Below, one piece after another: positions 7,873 to 16,696 of a DNA stretch of 64,000 bases. A model generated the notes under the pieces. It did no database searches and had not been told where the DNA came from. It saw nothing but the letters and a program-made list of their open reading frames with translations. The stretch is taken from assembly GCA_022844405.1 (NCBI GenBank), contig JALHLV010000013.1, positions 62,001 to 126,000 on the forward strand, given 5' to 3'. Numbering within the stretch: the stretch's first letter is position 1; each line of letters opens with the position of its first letter. The position numbers and the translations under genes are program-made. The DNA is from Sphingomonadales bacterium. GTDB lineage: Bacteria > Pseudomonadota > Alphaproteobacteria > SMXS01.

Positions 7873-8493
7873 TCAGCGGATCAACAAGCCCTCAAACAGA
7901 AACTGCCGGATGTATTTTCTCACGATGCGCTGAGTGTGTCCCAGGGCTTCCGCGCGCAGTGCCATCGCCATCTGCATGAATGTCAGCCATGAGATCAACT
8001 CTCGCATGTTGATATCCGTTCGAAGGACACTCGCTTCCATTGCCAGAGTGAGGATTGGTTTCCATCGGGTCTCATGCAGGATGATGATTTCGGCGGCGCG
8101 ATCCGCTTGCTGAGTGGCGTCTTGCGCCGATTGGTTTCGAAGAAGCAGGAGGGAAAGTTTGTTCTGCCGAAGCGCGTTGATGGACGCCATCATGGCTTCC
8201 GCTATTTTGTCCATGGGATCGGTAACTTTCGCGACACGCATTGCAACGAGCCGATTGATTTCTCGCGCCTTTTCAAGTCCCACCTCGTGGACGATATGCT
8301 CCTTGTTTGCGAAGTACCGATAAATGGTCGGTCGAGACAGCCCGCTTTCCTTCATGATGTCTTCGATCGAGGTCTTCTCAATACCATACCGCTCGAAGCA
8401 GTAAATCGACGCCTCCAGGATCGAAGCTTTGGTATTCGTCGTGGATCGGGTGCCGGTCGCGCCGCGGGGTTTGGCTTTGTGCGCTACCGGCAT
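7873..8493 (-). CDS. TetR family transcriptional regulator
   Basis: A 206-residue regulator. The N-terminal HTH is clear: [20 protein letters not shown], then [20 protein letters not shown]. The C-terminal ligand-binding part is variable. It is preceded by a basic, disordered leader ([15 protein letters not shown]). It is encoded alongside, and on the same strand as, acyl-CoA dehydrogenase and synthetase genes, so it most likely represses this cluster and responds to an acyl-CoA or acid intermediate. A palindromic candidate operator lies at 11374-11402 between the divergent synthetase and thiolase genes. Its stop codon is about 17 bp from the trpE-fragment junction. Confidence 0.92.
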   Translation of the reverse strand: MPVAHKAKPRGATGTRSTTNTKASILEASIYCFERYGIEKTSIEDIMKESGLSRPTIYRYFANKEHIVHEVGLEKAREINRLVAMRVAKVTDPMDKIAEAMMASINALRQNKLSLLLLRNQSAQDATQQADRAAEIIILHETRWKPILTLAMEASVLRTDINMRELISWLTFMQMAMALRAEALGHTQRIVRKYIRQFLFEGLLIR

Positions 8494-8568
8494 CTAGGGA
8501 TCCTGAGTTCGTTCGGTATCGTGTTGGCTGTATCGGGCAGAGCCCGTCGCGCCGCTTCGCTCGCAAAT

Positions 8569-9723
8569 TTACAGAGACCGCGCGACAATGAGCTTCATGA
8601 TCTCGCTGGTCCCGCCATAAATGCGTTGAGCGCGGCAGTCTTTGAACATTTGGGCTATCGGAGTATCTGCCATGTAACCTAGCCCTCCAAAAAGTTGCAG
8701 ACAAGCGTCGATGGTCCGGAATTGTGCTTCCGTCGTCCAGTATTTGACTTTAGCGGCCTCGACCCCATCCAGACGGCCCTCGCAATGGCGGCGCACGCAT
8801 TCATCGACATAGGCGCGCCCTGCGGCGACATTCGCCGCGCACTCCGCGAGCACAAACTGCGTGTTCTGATAGTGATGCAGCGCCTTACCAAACGCCGTCC
8901 GCGATTTGGTATATGCGATCGTTTCGGTGATCGCGCGCTCCATCATGGCGACGGCCTGGATTGCGATGACCAGCCGCTCTTGTGGCAGCATGGCGGACAT
9001 TTGCTCAAATCCTTGGCTTGCAATTCCGCCCAGTACGTCTGCCTGCTCGACATACACGTCATCGAAGTACAGTTCCGAGGTGTCCTGCGCTTCCAGGCCG
9101 ATTTTTTTGAGATTGCGTCCCCGACTTACCCCTGGCGCCCCCGAACCGACCAGCAACAGCGAAATGTCTTCTCGACCGCCGACTTCGCCTGTTTTTGCAA
9201 CGACAAGAATGAGATCCGCAGACTGACCATTGCTAATGAAGGTCTTGGACCCATTCAGTAGATAGCCGGTGCCGGACTCTCTTGCGTGGGTTCGAATGCC
9301 TCGAAGGTCGGATCCCGTTTGAGGTTCGGTCATGGCAAGAGCTGTGATGATCTCACCGGAGCAGATTCCCGGCAGCCAGCGCCGCTTCTGTTCTTCTGTC
9401 CCGAAGTGAGTGAGATAGGGGGCGAAGACCGAATTCTGGAAGGTGATACTGAAACTTTCAGCGCCTCGCCAACTAACCTCCTCCATAAGTGCCACGTCAT
9501 ACCGAAAGTCACCGCCCGCCCCACCGTATTCTGAAGGAACAGATACTCCCAAAAGGCCCGCTGCCCCCGCCAGTCGCCAGGCGAAGCGGTCCACTAAACC
9601 GGCCTCGCGCCACTGGGCAAAGTGGTCCGCGCTCGCGTGCCGATCGAGAAACTTGCCGATCGAGTCACGAAAGAGCGTCAGCTCGGAATCCTCCGGACGT
9701 GATGGTCGGGTCAACGCGGGCAT
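8569..9723 (-). CDS. Acyl-CoA dehydrogenase
   Basis: A 384-residue FAD-dependent acyl-CoA dehydrogenase of normal length. Visible signatures are ITALAMTEPQTGSDLRGIRT (N-terminal/middle domain), YLLNGSKTFISNGQSADLIL, LGGLGYMADTPIAQMFKDCR and RIYGGTSEIMKLIVARSL near the C-terminus. The MCAD-type catalytic Glu position (YEGT) is Gly here (YGGT), as in many members that place the base on another helix. It should catalyse alpha,beta-dehydrogenation of an acyl-CoA in the membrane-proximal cytoplasm, passing electrons to ETF. Neighbours supply CoA activation and C-C cleavage; no hydratase or 3-hydroxyacyl-CoA dehydrogenase is in the cluster. Confidence 0.93.
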   Translation of the reverse strand: MPALTRPSRPEDSELTLFRDSIGKFLDRHASADHFAQWREAGLVDRFAWRLAGAAGLLGVSVPSEYGGAGGDFRYDVALMEEVSWRGAESFSITFQNSVFAPYLTHFGTEEQKRRWLPGICSGEIITALAMTEPQTGSDLRGIRTHARESGTGYLLNGSKTFISNGQSADLILVVAKTGEVGGREDISLLLVGSGAPGVSRGRNLKKIGLEAQDTSELYFDDVYVEQADVLGGIASQGFEQMSAMLPQERLVIAIQAVAMMERAITETIAYTKSRTAFGKALHHYQNTQFVLAECAANVAAGRAYVDECVRRHCEGRLDGVEAAKVKYWTTEAQFRTIDACLQLFGGLGYMADTPIAQMFKDCRAQRIYGGTSEIMKLIVARSL

Positions 9724-9796
9724 CTTGGCTTCCTTGCGGCATTCGCCCTTCTCGGGCCATCAACTGTCGCCTGTGCTTGCGCACGCAAAGGCTTCC

Positions 9797-11284
9797 CTAG
9801 GCAATCGCCCGAGCGACCCCTTCCCAATAGGGAGCCCTGAGTGCGCGCTTGAGCACTTTGCCGGTCGCGCTTAGGGGAAGTTGTTCGCGAAACTCAATGC
9901 TCTTTGGGCACTTGTAGGCGGCAAGACGCTCGCGGCAAAACGCGAGCAACGCCGCATCCGCGACTGGTTCTCGCACCACCAGAATGGCATGCACTTGCTC
10001 ACCCCACACTGCGCTGGGGACGCCGAGGACGGCTGCTTGGACGATGGCCGGGTGTTGTTCGAGAACGCGCTCCACCTCGACCGAGTAAACGTTCTCGCCT
10101 CCGGTGATGATCATGTCTTTTGCGCGATCGAGCAGGTATACGTAGCCTGCGTCGTCCAGCCGACCGATATCGCCGGTGCGAAACCAGCGGCTACTCTCAT
10201 CCATATGATCGCCCCAGTACCCAGCAGCCATCCAAGGTGCGCTAAACTCGATCTCCCCTTCGCCTTCGCCGACGTCCCGCCCAATTCTCAACCGAACGCC
10301 GGGAAGCGGCCGTCCAGCGGATCGAAGCAAGGATCCACCCAAGAGGTGATCCGCATCGGTCAATACGGTCAATGCACCACCCGATTCCGTCATGCCATAA
10401 GCCTGCACGATGCGCACATGAGGAAGAGCGCGGCGCAGGCGATCGAGCGTGTCCGGGCTTACAGGCGATCCCCCGTAGGAGACGTAGCGCAAACTCGTGA
10501 ATCCCGCGTCGTCCATCGCCGCCCCGCCGATTAGCGCTTCCAGCATGGACGGGACCAGCGCCACATGAGTCAACTGCTGCGAGCGAATGTCCTGGAGCAT
10601 GTTCTCAGCGCTGAAGCGAGGCTGAACGAATACTTCTGCGCCAGCGGCAGGCGCCGCGATGAGCCCGTTGAACCCGGAAACGTGAAACAACGGTGTCGCC
10701 TGATACAGGTGGGCGGGGCGCGACATGAGATCCCAGAGGCAGTTCAACGCCAGGGCCGAGTGCGCGAGCCCCGCCTGCGTCTGGCAGACGCCTCGCGCCG
10801 CTCCGGTTGTACCGTTGGTGTAAACCATGGCGGCGACTTCGCCCGATTTAGGCGACGGTAAGTCAACACCACCTTCGCTAGATTCTAGCTTCAAGGAGGA
10901 AAAGGCTCGGGCGGGGCAAGCATCAGTTGCGACTTGCTGTGCAAGCGTTGCAAATGCATCGTCATGGAGCAGGAGGCGTGGCCGTGCATCGGCAAGGATC
11001 GCAGCGATCTCGCCTGGCGACAGCCGCACATTGACCGGCACAATTGTAAACCAGCCGAGAAGAGCGGCATGCCAGACTGAAATGTACTCAATGGATGTTG
11101 CCATGAGTACAGCAACTCGAAGGTCGGTCTTGCCGCCGCACAACGTTTCAATGGTCCTTCCGAAGGCCTCGGCATCGGCCATGTGCTCTCCGTAACGCAC
11201 GACGCTGGTCGCGCTACGGTAGGCAATTTGCGACCTGTAGCGCTCCCCGGACGCACGCAGGATGTCGGCTATGATCAAGCTCAT
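9797..11284 (-). CDS. Acyl-CoA synthetase (AMP-forming)
   Basis: A 495-residue ANL-superfamily adenylating enzyme. The P-loop reads MVYTNGTTGAARGV, where the usual P-K before G is A-R. Further motifs are YGMTESGG (A5), FRTGDIGRLDDAGYVYLLDR (A7/A8), MIITGGENVYSVEVE and the C-terminal catalytic lysine in LSATGKVLKR. It should activate a carboxylic acid to acyl-CoA as the entry step of the island's catabolic route. The substrate cannot be read from sequence. The start ATG at 11284 faces a divergent promoter region shared with the thiolase-like gene. Confidence 0.92.
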   Translation of the reverse strand: MSLIIADILRASGERYRSQIAYRSATSVVRYGEHMADAEAFGRTIETLCGGKTDLRVAVLMATSIEYISVWHAALLGWFTIVPVNVRLSPGEIAAILADARPRLLLHDDAFATLAQQVATDACPARAFSSLKLESSEGGVDLPSPKSGEVAAMVYTNGTTGAARGVCQTQAGLAHSALALNCLWDLMSRPAHLYQATPLFHVSGFNGLIAAPAAGAEVFVQPRFSAENMLQDIRSQQLTHVALVPSMLEALIGGAAMDDAGFTSLRYVSYGGSPVSPDTLDRLRRALPHVRIVQAYGMTESGGALTVLTDADHLLGGSLLRSAGRPLPGVRLRIGRDVGEGEGEIEFSAPWMAAGYWGDHMDESSRWFRTGDIGRLDDAGYVYLLDRAKDMIITGGENVYSVEVERVLEQHPAIVQAAVLGVPSAVWGEQVHAILVVREPVADAALLAFCRERLAAYKCPKSIEFREQLPLSATGKVLKRALRAPYWEGVARAIA

Positions 11285-11373
11285 TGCTAAGGCCTCATGA
11301 CCGCGCCGACCGCCGCGTCCGGCAAAAATCTTCTGGTGCCGACTGCCATATTGTCCTCTCCGACTATGTTATG

Positions 11374-11402
11374 ATATTATGTTATTTGTAACATCATAAT
11401 AT
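11374..11402. promoter_or_regulatory. AT-rich inverted repeat, candidate TetR operator
   Basis: ATATTATGTTA (11374-11384) pairs with TAACATcATAATAT (11389-11402). The core ATGTTA-N4-TAACAT (11379-11394) is a perfect palindrome. It lies in the 156-bp gap between the divergent synthetase (leftward) and thiolase-like (rightward) genes, next to a cognate-looking TetR gene in the same island. Both size and position fit a TetR operator; binding is inferred. Confidence 0.55.
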
Positions 11403-11440
11403 TTCCCAATCGTCCTTGTCAACGAGGGAAGGAGTGCCGG

Positions 11441-12607
11441 GTGTCGGGTCTCACGGCGGTCATACAAGGGGTCGGAACGAGCGACCTGCCGCGCGCGCCT
11501 CAGCTAAGCGCCCTCGGTCACATGCTTCAGGCGAGTCACCGTGCATTGGCGGACGCCCGACTTTTGCCGGGCGATATCGATGGCTTCATGTGCGCTGGTA
11601 TTCAGGGGCAGCTGTTTGATGATGTCGTTACGGCAGCCGACTATGCCGGACTGCGGCCTGACCACCTGAACGGCACGATGACTGGCGGGTCTGCGTTCGA
11701 GTTCCACCTGCAAGACGCGGTCAGGCTCGTTGAGTCGGGGGCGGCCCGGCACGTTCTCATCGCTTACGGCAGCGACCTCGCGAGTAACAGGAGCATCAAG
11801 CTTTCCTTCGGCGCGGAGCGGGGTGGCCGGCCGGCCGGCCCGATGATGTGGGATAGTCTTTCAGGCCTCACGATAGTGGGAGGCTATGCTCTGGCGCTAC
11901 GCCGGCACATGTGGAAGTTCGGAACCACGCATGCGCAACTTGACGAAATCGCGCGTTCAGCGCGCCTGCACGCCGCGCGTACACCCGAAGGCGTTCTGAG
12001 AGAGCCGTTAACGGAAGATGCAATCGCGGAATCGCCAATGATTGCCGACCCCTTGCGAGCGATCGATTGTTGTCTTGTTTCGGATGGCGGGGCTGCAGTG
12101 GTGGTCAGCGCCATTGAGCGTATTGACCGGCCTACGCCCCCGCCAATCTATATTCTGGGCACCGGCTGTTGTCAGACTCACTGGAACATCGGCCAAAGCG
12201 ATGAGCCTGATGTGACGGGTGCTGGACGAGCGGCGCAGACCGCCATGCGTCAGGCGGAGCGCGTCTTGCAGGACATTGACATACTGCAGCTGTATGATTC
12301 GTTCACCATTACGCCCCTGCTGCTCTTCGAGGACATGGGCTTCTGCCCCAAAGGCGAGGCCGGACGCTTCGTCTCCGACGGCCGCCTTCGGCCCGGTGGC
12401 GCATTGCCGATGAACACCGACGGTGGCGGCCTCGCTACCTGCCATCCAGGCATGCGCGGCCCTTTTCTGGTCGTCGAAGCCGTTCGACAGCTGCGTGGCG
12501 ACGCAGGTCAGCGCCAGATCCCCAATGCAACGACATGTCTGGTCGCCGGCTCCGGAGGCATATTGTCGGCGATCGGCGTCGGCATCCTGTCGAAGGTGCC
12601 ACGGTAA
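11441..12607 (+). CDS. Thiolase-like (SCP-x/lipid-transfer, Ltp type) protein
   Basis: A 388-residue thiolase-superfamily protein. The start is GTG at 11441 with GAAGGAG about 8 bp upstream. Motifs include DIDGFMCAGI, TMTGGSAFEFHLQDAV, YDSFTITPLLLFEDMGFCPK, NTDGGGLATCHPGMRG and VAGSGGILSAIGVGIL. The segment where classical thiolases carry the nucleophilic Cys reads TGGSAFEF, with no Cys. In that respect it resembles Ltp-type proteins that act as aldolases with a DUF35 partner. The DUF35 gene follows with TAATG overlap. The likely role is C-C bond cleavage of an acyl-CoA intermediate, by thiolysis or retro-aldol cleavage. Confidence 0.85.
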   Translation: MSGLTAVIQGVGTSDLPRAPQLSALGHMLQASHRALADARLLPGDIDGFMCAGIQGQLFDDVVTAADYAGLRPDHLNGTMTGGSAFEFHLQDAVRLVESGAARHVLIAYGSDLASNRSIKLSFGAERGGRPAGPMMWDSLSGLTIVGGYALALRRHMWKFGTTHAQLDEIARSARLHAARTPEGVLREPLTEDAIAESPMIADPLRAIDCCLVSDGGAAVVVSAIERIDRPTPPPIYILGTGCCQTHWNIGQSDEPDVTGAGRAAQTAMRQAERVLQDIDILQLYDSFTITPLLLFEDMGFCPKGEAGRFVSDGRLRPGGALPMNTDGGGLATCHPGMRGPFLVVEAVRQLRGDAGQRQIPNATTCLVAGSGGILSAIGVGILSKVPR

Positions 12608-13038
12608 TGAACTCAACCGATTTGTCACGGCTTGCGTTTGCTGCGCCTGAACCGCAGCCGGAATGGAGTCCATTCTTTCGCGGTTGCGCTGAAGGTAGGC
12701 TGCTGATCGAGCGCTGCTCCGAGTGCGGCCACGCTCAGTTCTATCCGCGCGGACGTTGCATCCGCTGCATGGGAGGCGTCGCTTGGGCTGAAACGACAGG
12801 TCGGGGTCGGATTTTCAGCTTCACGATTGTGCGTGTGACACGGGACCCACGATTCAAACCCCTTCTTCCATACACGGTCGCTCTTATCGACCTTCCCGAA
12901 GGTGTGAGAATGACCGGTCTTGTGCTCCCCGACGATCTGAGCGTGACGATCGGTACCGAGGTGACCGCGGGTTTCGTCTCGTTTATCGACGATGCGCAGA
13001 GCGCCTTCCCCATCTGGCGGGTGTCCGGATTCCGGTGA
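12607..13038 (+). CDS. Zn-ribbon/OB-fold DUF35 protein
   Basis: A 143-residue protein with the DUF35 architecture. An N-terminal helix (PQPEWSPFFRGCAEGRLLIE) is followed by a rubredoxin-like zinc ribbon with four cysteines (CSECGHAQFYPRGRCIRC), then an OB fold (GRGRIFSFTIVRV...). The ATG overlaps the thiolase stop (TAATG at 12605-12609), so the two are coupled. DUF35 proteins bind thiolase-like partners and channel acyl-CoA substrates, for example the ChsH2 DUF35 domain with Ltp2 in steroid side-chain degradation. The gene ends 28 bp before the trpE stop, at the right edge of the island. Confidence 0.88.
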   Translation: MNSTDLSRLAFAAPEPQPEWSPFFRGCAEGRLLIERCSECGHAQFYPRGRCIRCMGGVAWAETTGRGRIFSFTIVRVTRDPRFKPLLPYTVALIDLPEGVRMTGLVLPDDLSVTIGTEVTAGFVSFIDDAQSAFPIWRVSGFR

Positions 13039-13058
13039 CGGATTCCGGTGACGGTGCA
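13028..13058. repeat. 13-bp tandem repeat and ACGGTGCA at the right island junction
   Basis: GATTCCGGTGACG occurs twice in tandem (13028-13040, 13041-13053), and the second copy runs into ACGGTGCA (13051-13058). ACGGTGCA also marks the left junction (7857-7864), exactly where trpE homology stops. A related sequence follows the trpE-fragment stop at 7513-7538. The pattern resembles REP-like or element-end sequences, but the family is not identified. Confidence 0.55.
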
Positions 13059-13066
13059 CTTAACCC

Positions 13067-14587
13067 CTACTGCCCCCGGCCCGGCGCCGCCGCGAACCTC
13101 ACCGCTTCCTGCGCCGCGCGGACCAGCGCGCGGGCCTTGGCGCGGCATTCGGCGTCCTCGCTTTCGGGGATGCTGTCGGCGACGATGCCGGCGCCGGCCT
13201 GGATGTACATGACGCCGTCCTTGACCAGCCCGGTGCGCAGCACGATGGCGGTGTCCATGGACCCGCCGGCCGAGAAATAGCCGACGCCGCCGGCATAGAT
13301 GCCGCGCTTTTCCACCTCCAGCTCGTCGATGATCTCCATCGCCCGCACCTTGGGCGCACCCGAGACGGTGCCGGCCGGGAAGCCGCCGCACAGCGCGTCG
13401 ATGCCGTCATGTTTGGGGTCGATCTCGCCGCGCACGTTGGAGACGATGTGCATGACGTGGGAATAGAGCTCGATGGTGTTCCGCTCGGTCACCTCGACGG
13501 TGCCGGGCCTGGCGACGCGGCCGACGTCGTTGCGGCCCAGATCGAGCAGCATCAGGTGCTCGGACAGCTCCTTGGGGTCGGCCAGCAGGCCGTCCATCAG
13601 CTCCCTGTCCTCGGCGGCGGTGGCGCCGCGCGGCCTTGTGCCGGCGATGGGGCGGATGGTGACCTCGCCGTCCTTGAGCCGCACCAGGATCTCGGGACTG
13701 GAGCCGGTCACCGCGAAGCCGTCCATGTCCATGTAGTACATGTAGGGCGACGGGTTGGTGCGCCTGAGCGCCCGGTAGAGCGCGAAGGGCGGCAGGTCGA
13801 ACGGCACGGAAAAACGCTGCGACAGCACCACCTGGAAGATGTCGCCGGCGGCGATGTACTCCTGCGCCTTGCGGACCATGTCGAGATAGCGCTCGCGCGG
13901 CGTGTTGGAGACCGGCTCGGGCAGGGCAGGGACCTCGATGCCGGCGCTGTGCGCGGCGGGCACCGGCGCGTCGAGCGCGTCGATGCCCAGCCACAGCCGG
14001 TCCAGCGCGCGGCTGTAGGCGGCCTCGGCGGTCACGCCGGGTCGCGGGCGCACCGGCGTCACCAGGATCACCAGGTCCTTGACGCTGTCGAACACCGCCA
14101 TCAGCGTCGGCCGCACGAACAGGCCGTCGGGCGTGCCGATGGGATCGGGGTTGGGCGGGGGCAGCTTTTCCATCAGCCGCACCATGTCGTAGCCCATGTA
14201 GCCGACGAGGCCGGCGGCCATGGGCGGCAGCGCCTCGGGCAGGTCGATCAGCGATTCAGCGATCAGCGCGCGCATGGACTGCAGCGGGTGGCCCGCCTCG
14301 GGCTTGAACGCGGCGGTGTCGTCGAGGGCGTGGCGGTTGATCTCGGCCTTCTCGCCAACGCAGCGCCAGATCACGTCGGGCAGCAGGCCGATGATCGAAT
14401 AGCGGCCGCGGATGGCGCCGCCTTCCACCGATTCCAGCAGGAAGGTGTGGCTACGGCCGTGGGTCAGCTTCAGGAAGGCCGAGACCGGCGTTTCAAGATC
14501 GGCGACCAGCGTGGTCCAGACGACCTGCGGCCTGCCGGCCTGATAGGCGGCGCGGAAGGCGTCCGGCTCGGGCGAGAAGTCGGTCAT
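13067..14587 (-). CDS. trpE: Anthranilate synthase component I
   Basis: A 506-residue chorismate-utilising enzyme that makes anthranilate from chorismate with TrpG-derived ammonia. The N-terminal half carries the feedback region (FLLESVEGGAIRGRYSIIG). The C-terminal chorismate-binding domain shows RFSVPFDLPPFALYRALRRT, SSPEILVRL, RPIAGTRPRGAT, LVDLGRNDVGRV-like MLLDLGRNDVGRV and [15 protein letters not shown]. The full length is intact. Its last 316 bp are duplicated at 7541-7856. It no longer adjoins trpG; an accessory block follows its stop codon. ppiD lies 43 bp upstream on the same strand. Confidence 0.97.
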   Translation of the reverse strand: MTDFSPEPDAFRAAYQAGRPQVVWTTLVADLETPVSAFLKLTHGRSHTFLLESVEGGAIRGRYSIIGLLPDVIWRCVGEKAEINRHALDDTAAFKPEAGHPLQSMRALIAESLIDLPEALPPMAAGLVGYMGYDMVRLMEKLPPPNPDPIGTPDGLFVRPTLMAVFDSVKDLVILVTPVRPRPGVTAEAAYSRALDRLWLGIDALDAPVPAAHSAGIEVPALPEPVSNTPRERYLDMVRKAQEYIAAGDIFQVVLSQRFSVPFDLPPFALYRALRRTNPSPYMYYMDMDGFAVTGSSPEILVRLKDGEVTIRPIAGTRPRGATAAEDRELMDGLLADPKELSEHLMLLDLGRNDVGRVARPGTVEVTERNTIELYSHVMHIVSNVRGEIDPKHDGIDALCGGFPAGTVSGAPKVRAMEIIDELEVEKRGIYAGGVGYFSAGGSMDTAIVLRTGLVKDGVMYIQAGAGIVADSIPESEDAECRAKARALVRAAQEAVRFAAAPGRGQ

Positions 14588-14630
14588 GCCAGCGCCATCC
14601 GTCCTGCCCGTCCATGTCCGCCCACCGGTC

Positions 14631-16535
14631 TCACGGCATCTGCGAGATGATCTGGTCGACGAGCTTCTGGTTCCGGCTGACGGAATGTTTGTCGAACAGA
14701 TAGGTCTGGTACTGCGCGAAGACGTCGAGCTTCAGGCTTTCGCCGAGGGAGTCCCTGATCTGCTTGTAGTCGTCGCTGTTCTGGTCGATGGGCATGGCCT
14801 TCACCTCGGCCACCTGGACGACGAAATAGCCGTCGGCGCGCGCGGAGGGGCCGAACACGACGCCGTCCTTGCGGGCGTCGAACATGGCGATCAGCAGCTC
14901 GCGGGAGAAGGCGCCGGCCAGTTTCCCGGCTTCGGCGCGGCTGACGATCGGGGTCGAGGACACCGTGGCGCCGATCTCCAGGGCGGCGTCAGACAGCGAG
15001 GCGCCGGCGCGCACCTTCTCCACCATCTTCTGCGCGACCGAACGGGCCGCGGTGCTGCGCGCATCGCGCGTCCAGTCGGCGCGGACCTGATCCTTGATCT
15101 GGTCGAGCGGCCGGACGCGGGCGGGGAGGATCTTGTCGAGCTGGGTGATGAAATAGCCGTTCTCGCCGTCATCCTCCAGGTCGATGAACTCGCCCTCGGT
15201 CTTGGCGAACAGGGATTCGGCGAAGGCCTTGCCTGGCGGCAGCCCGGTCACCGACATGCCCAGATCGTCCAGGCCCTCGCGGCTCATCGTCTTGACGGTG
15301 CGCAGCGGCAGGTCGAGCGACCTGGCGACCGCCTCGATGGGCGCGCCGGTCGCGACCTGGGCGCGCGCCTTGGCGGCGAGGTCGTCGAGGGCGGCGGCGA
15401 CCTGCCTGTCGACGATGTCCTTCATGAGCTGCGGGCGGGCTTCCTCCAGCGAGACCTCGCGGCCCGCCGTGACGGCATCGACCTTGAAGATCACCCAGCC
15501 CAGCTTGCTGGCCACCGGATCGCCGACGGCGCCCCTGGCCAGCGAGAAGGCCTTGTTCGCGGCCTCGTCGCCCAGATAGGACAATGTCGACTTCTCGGCG
15601 GCGGGCAGCGCGGTCTCGGCCGCGGACATGCCCGCCGACTTGGCGACGGCGGCGAAGTCCTCGCCGGCGTCGAGCCGCTGCTTCAGCGTCTTCGCCGCGG
15701 CCTCGGTGGGCACGGTGATCTGCTTCAGGTCGCGCTTTTCCGGGGTCGACAGCGCCGCCTTGCGCGCTTCGTACTCGGTCTTCAGCGCCGCTTCGGTCAC
15801 CTGGGTGCGCGCCGCCAGCTCGGCCTGGTTCAGCACGATGAACCGGAACGCGCGGTATTCGGGCTGGGAGTAGGCCTGCTTGTGGGAATCGTAATAGGCC
15901 TTGATGTCCTTGTCGCCCGGTTCGGGGACATTGGTCATGGCGGCGGCGGGGATGCCCACATAATGCGCCCAGCGCACTTCCGAGCCATAGGAGTACAGCG
16001 CCTGGACCACCGCCTCCGGCACGATGACGCCGCTGCGCAGGGTGCCGAGCAGGTCGGCGCGCTCCATCAGGCGGCGGATTTCCTGCTCGTACATGGCCTC
16101 GGTCATGTCGCGCTGGCGCAGGCCTTCCCGGTAGATCGCCCGGTCGAACGTCCCGCCGGGGTCGTGGAACTGCGGCGCTTCGTGGATGGCCGTGGCGATG
16201 CGCTTGTCGGACGCGCGCACGCCCAGGCCGTCGGCCGCGTTGTCGAGCGCCGCGCCCATCACCAGCCGCTCCAGCGTCAGCTTGTCAATGCCGTCGGCCA
16301 CGGCCTGCGCCGCGCTATAGGGCTGCGACGGATCCCTGGTGCGCTGCATCTGCTCGGCCCGGAACGCGCGCTGGAATTCGGCCTGGGTCACGTGCACGCT
16401 GTCGACGTTCGCCACGGTCGCCGGACCCGCGAGATGCGCCGACTGAACGCCGAAAAGCACGAAGCTGGCGATGATCAGGATCAGCAGGCCCCGCAGGAGC
16501 CAGGAATTCACGCCTTTGCGCAGCGCAGTCAGCAT
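14631..16535 (-). CDS. ppiD: Periplasmic folding chaperone/peptidyl-prolyl isomerase, PpiD type
   Basis: A 634-residue SurA/PpiD-type protein. ATG at 16535 gives [16 protein letters not shown] and a single N-terminal membrane anchor ([16 protein letters not shown]), then a SurA_N-like helical domain and a parvulin-like rotamase domain (about residues 240-360, including [40 protein letters not shown] and [13 protein letters not shown]). It is expected at the periplasmic face of the inner membrane, assisting folding of secreted and outer-membrane proteins. It is divergent from tpiA and just upstream of trpE, an arrangement found in other alphaproteobacteria. Confidence 0.93.
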   Translation of the reverse strand: MLTALRKGVNSWLLRGLLILIIASFVLFGVQSAHLAGPATVANVDSVHVTQAEFQRAFRAEQMQRTRDPSQPYSAAQAVADGIDKLTLERLVMGAALDNAADGLGVRASDKRIATAIHEAPQFHDPGGTFDRAIYREGLRQRDMTEAMYEQEIRRLMERADLLGTLRSGVIVPEAVVQALYSYGSEVRWAHYVGIPAAAMTNVPEPGDKDIKAYYDSHKQAYSQPEYRAFRFIVLNQAELAARTQVTEAALKTEYEARKAALSTPEKRDLKQITVPTEAAAKTLKQRLDAGEDFAAVAKSAGMSAAETALPAAEKSTLSYLGDEAANKAFSLARGAVGDPVASKLGWVIFKVDAVTAGREVSLEEARPQLMKDIVDRQVAAALDDLAAKARAQVATGAPIEAVARSLDLPLRTVKTMSREGLDDLGMSVTGLPPGKAFAESLFAKTEGEFIDLEDDGENGYFITQLDKILPARVRPLDQIKDQVRADWTRDARSTAARSVAQKMVEKVRAGASLSDAALEIGATVSSTPIVSRAEAGKLAGAFSRELLIAMFDARKDGVVFGPSARADGYFVVQVAEVKAMPIDQNSDDYKQIRDSLGESLKLDVFAQYQTYLFDKHSVSRNQKLVDQIISQMP

Positions 16536-16696
16536 CGACGGTGTTCTCCCCAAGGGGCGGAGGCCCGGCGGTTCGGGCTGGATTGGGCGCGCATCATAGT
16601 CACGCCGGCCACCCCTCGCAACCGGCAAGCCGGGACTGGAAACCGGTCCGCCGGTCTGCTATCGGGAAATCCGGTCAGCAACGTCAGGAACAGCCG

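Noticed and set aside
13409-14650. 413-codon plus-strand frame over trpE
   Set aside because: Lies opposite the well-supported trpE gene and shows no protein motif.
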